Source of the DNA: Mucilaginibacter frigoritolerans
GTDB taxonomy: Bacteria; Bacteroidota; Bacteroidia; Sphingobacteriales; Sphingobacteriaceae
Assembly (NCBI RefSeq): GCF_007830615.1
Contig: NZ_VLLI01000004.1
Coordinates: 62,001 to 126,000 of the forward strand
Length of the DNA: 64,000 bases
Reading direction: 5' to 3'
Shown in pieces: positions 62,610 through 64,000 of the stretch; position 1 is the first letter of the stretch; each line of letters starts with the position of its first letter. The position numbers and the translations under genes are program-made. Under the pieces are notes generated by a model. That model searched no databases and was not told the origin of the DNA. It was given only the letters and a program-made list of their open reading frames with translations.

Positions 62610-63176
62610 ATGCCCCATATACCATTAGATGAGAATCTGCCCGGTATCACCGGTTTGCTGAGTTACCGGCAGGATACTGCTTTGCCTATCAGGCAGCTTA
62701 CGCAAATATTGTTACGCGGCGAATCAACCTTAACCGAAGGTGAAAGGGAATTGATTGCCACTGTTACCTCACAGGGTAACCAATGCAGGTTTTGTACTGC
62801 GGCCCATACCGCAGTTGCCGATGTACTTTTAGGCGAACGGGAGACAGCTGAAATGGTAAAAAACAATCCCGAACATGCACCGGTAAGCGCTAAGATGAAG
62901 CAATTGCTTGAGATAGCCCGGCGCACCCAGGCCGATGCACGAACTGTAAGCCTTGAACTGGTGGAAAAAGCCCGCGCCGCAGGTGCAACTGATTTGGAAA
63001 TTCATGATACGGTATTGATAGCCGCCCTGTTTTGCCTATATAATAAGTATGTTGATGGTTTGGCCACCGTTACTCCAACAGATCCGGCTTTTTATGACCG
63101 GTTAGCCAATATTTTAAAAACCAGTGGCTATATGCCCTCGCCTAACCGCTATGCAAGCCTGAACGAAACCAAATGA
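62610..63176 (+). CDS. AhpD-like carboxymuconolactone decarboxylase-family protein
   Basis: The 188-residue helical protein carries a CMD/AhpD-type active site Cys59-x-x-Cys62 with His66 in QCRFCTAAH, and the LTEGERELIATVTSQ lead-in typical of the peroxidase-related group. Reductase activity towards peroxides or another thiol function is likely. Its stop overlaps the start of the DUF3179 gene (ATGA), so the two are translationally coupled. No OxyR-like box was found ahead of it. The link to the DUF3179 protein is the best clue to its role. Confidence 0.9.
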   Translation: MPHIPLDENLPGITGLLSYRQDTALPIRQLTQILLRGESTLTEGERELIATVTSQGNQCRFCTAAHTAVADVLLGERETAEMVKNNPEHAPVSAKMKQLLEIARRTQADARTVSLELVEKARAAGATDLEIHDTVLIAALFCLYNKYVDGLATVTPTDPAFYDRLANILKTSGYMPSPNRYASLNETK

Positions 63177-64000
63177 AAAAGCGAAACAGATCAATAATTT
63201 TTTGGATAGGGGTAATTTTACTGGTAGTACCTGGATTAATTCATGCTTACCTGCTAATGCCGTTTCCTGGTAGCCAGGAACTCAATGCCATAACCGTATC
63301 TTATTACCTGGAAAAAATAGTAATGCCCTTACGGCTGATAGGTGCCATATTTATTTTGTGGTACCTGTTTAAAGGTTTTGCCAGAAATTCAACCTCGGGT
63401 AAATTGGTTAAAGGAACAGTGCTGGTACTATGCCTGGTTAGTTTTTACTTTACCGACGTAATGTTTAAAGCCGAAAGCATGTTTGAAGAGCCGCAAACTA
63501 TCAAATTTGCCAATGCAATCCACAACAAAGTGCCCGAAAGCTTTATAATTATAGGTGTGGTTAATAATGGTGTGGCCAAAGCCTATCCGCTGGTGTATTT
63601 GGGCTATCATCATAAAGTGCAGGACAATGTGGGCAACGAGCCTGTATTGGTTACCTATTGCACCATGTGCCGTACAGGCAGGGTTTATAGTCCGATTGTA
63701 AACGGCAAAAGACAAAATTTCAGGCTGGTGGGTGCAAGGCATTATAATGCTATTATTGAGGATCAGGATACCAAAACATGGTGGTACCAGGCGACTGGAA
63801 ACGCCGCCGTAGGAAAATTAAAGGGCAATCATTTGCAGGAACTGCCCTATGAACAATCAACCCTTAGCGCTTGGCTGGAAAAACACCCTGGCTCGCTTAT
63901 CCTGCAGCCTGATGAACATTACCTGAATGACTATAACGACTTAAAAAACTACGATCGATTGCAGGCGGTTGATCGGGATAGCACCATCAAAAATAAGGAC
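63173..64000 (+). CDS. DUF3179 membrane protein (cut by window edge)
   Basis: From the ATG at 63173 (overlapping the previous stop as ATGA) 276 codons are open to base 64000. There are two N-terminal hydrophobic segments (about 8-30 and 44-66) and possibly a third (about 78-95), then a DUF3179-type domain with VTYCTMCRTGRVY (Cys at about 160 and 163), the family's CxxC signature. The family is usually in oxidising compartments or membranes and has no firm function. The gene continues past the window. Confidence 0.85.
   Translation, partial: MKKRNRSIIFWIGVILLVVPGLIHAYLLMPFPGSQELNAITVSYYLEKIVMPLRLIGAIFILWYLFKGFARNSTSGKLVKGTVLVLCLVSFYFTDVMFKAESMFEEPQTIKFANAIHNKVPESFIIIGVVNNGVAKAYPLVYLGYHHKVQDNVGNEPVLVTYCTMCRTGRVYSPIVNGKRQNFRLVGARHYNAIIEDQDTKTWWYQATGNAAVGKLKGNHLQELPYEQSTLSAWLEKHPGSLILQPDEHYLNDYNDLKNYDRLQAVDRDSTIKNKD

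Overview
This is a 64 kb chromosomal stretch of a member of the Bacteroidota, most likely of the Sphingobacteriaceae (Mucilaginibacter/Pedobacter-like; this is inference from gene content, not a search). The evidence is the AT-rich DNA, promoters of the TTG-N19-21-TAnnTTTG type, secreted proteins with a C-terminal T9SS sorting domain, CarboxypepD_reg/DUF5686 and DUF5683 proteins, a GIN-domain protein, FKBP lipoproteins and AhpC/AhpD with OxyR. I see no tRNA, rRNA, CRISPR array, insertion sequence or prophage. Both ends cut genes: rbfA on the left and a DUF3179 gene on the right.

Layout. 1-2.6 kb: minus-strand group with a glyoxalase II-like hydrolase, an FtsX/LolE-type permease, a small lipoprotein and rbfA. 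2.7-6 kb: a thioredoxin-fold protein that lacks its cysteine pair, then oxyR divergent from catalase, with an OxyR-like box between them. 6-11 kb: S1/P1 nuclease, a large multi-PAS histidine kinase and an MFS exporter. 11.4-15 kb: a small unknown protein, a DUF5686 protein and a MarR regulator, with a shared 15-bp operator before the first and last of these. 15-22.8 kb: carboxylesterase, GH20 hexosaminidase, a lipoprotein/7TM/histidine kinase/response regulator operon, and a DUF5683 protein. 22.8-34.7 kb: Kup potassium transporter, a repeat-rich intergenic region, a PEBP-like protein, an AraC regulator, two very large T9SS-exported proteins (one a subtilisin) and a small barrel-like protein.

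34.9-48.4 kb: gamma-glutamyltransferase, a 12-copy heptamer tandem repeat in front of a MarR gene, two FKBP lipoproteins, CPD photolyase with a TIGR01777 epimerase, a Dabb protein, a TetR-HAD-AarF operon, a GT39-type glycosyltransferase and a DASH cryptochrome. 48.6-54.6 kb: sucA-sucB, then ahpC and ahpD behind a second OxyR-like box. 54.8-64 kb: another GT39-type glycosyltransferase, an unknown secreted protein, a GIN-domain protein, an M1 peptidase, a CocE/NonD hydrolase, and an AhpD-like protein translationally coupled to a DUF3179 membrane protein.

How the parts connect. The best supported regulatory story is peroxide defence. OxyR keeps the two redox cysteines at the Escherichia coli positions (199 and 208). 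Perfect ATAGnTnnnAnCTAT half-sites lie at nearly the same distance (43-44 bp) upstream of the -7 regions of both catalase and ahpC, 49 kb apart. A second circuit is the MarR gene at 14.5 kb, which probably controls itself and the operon ahead of it through an identical operator. Most of the rest is ordinary core and secreted-enzyme content. No clear defence island or obviously new large system is visible; the less familiar pieces are the lipoprotein/7TM/kinase/regulator operon, the MarR-flanked unit and the heptamer repeat at a promoter.
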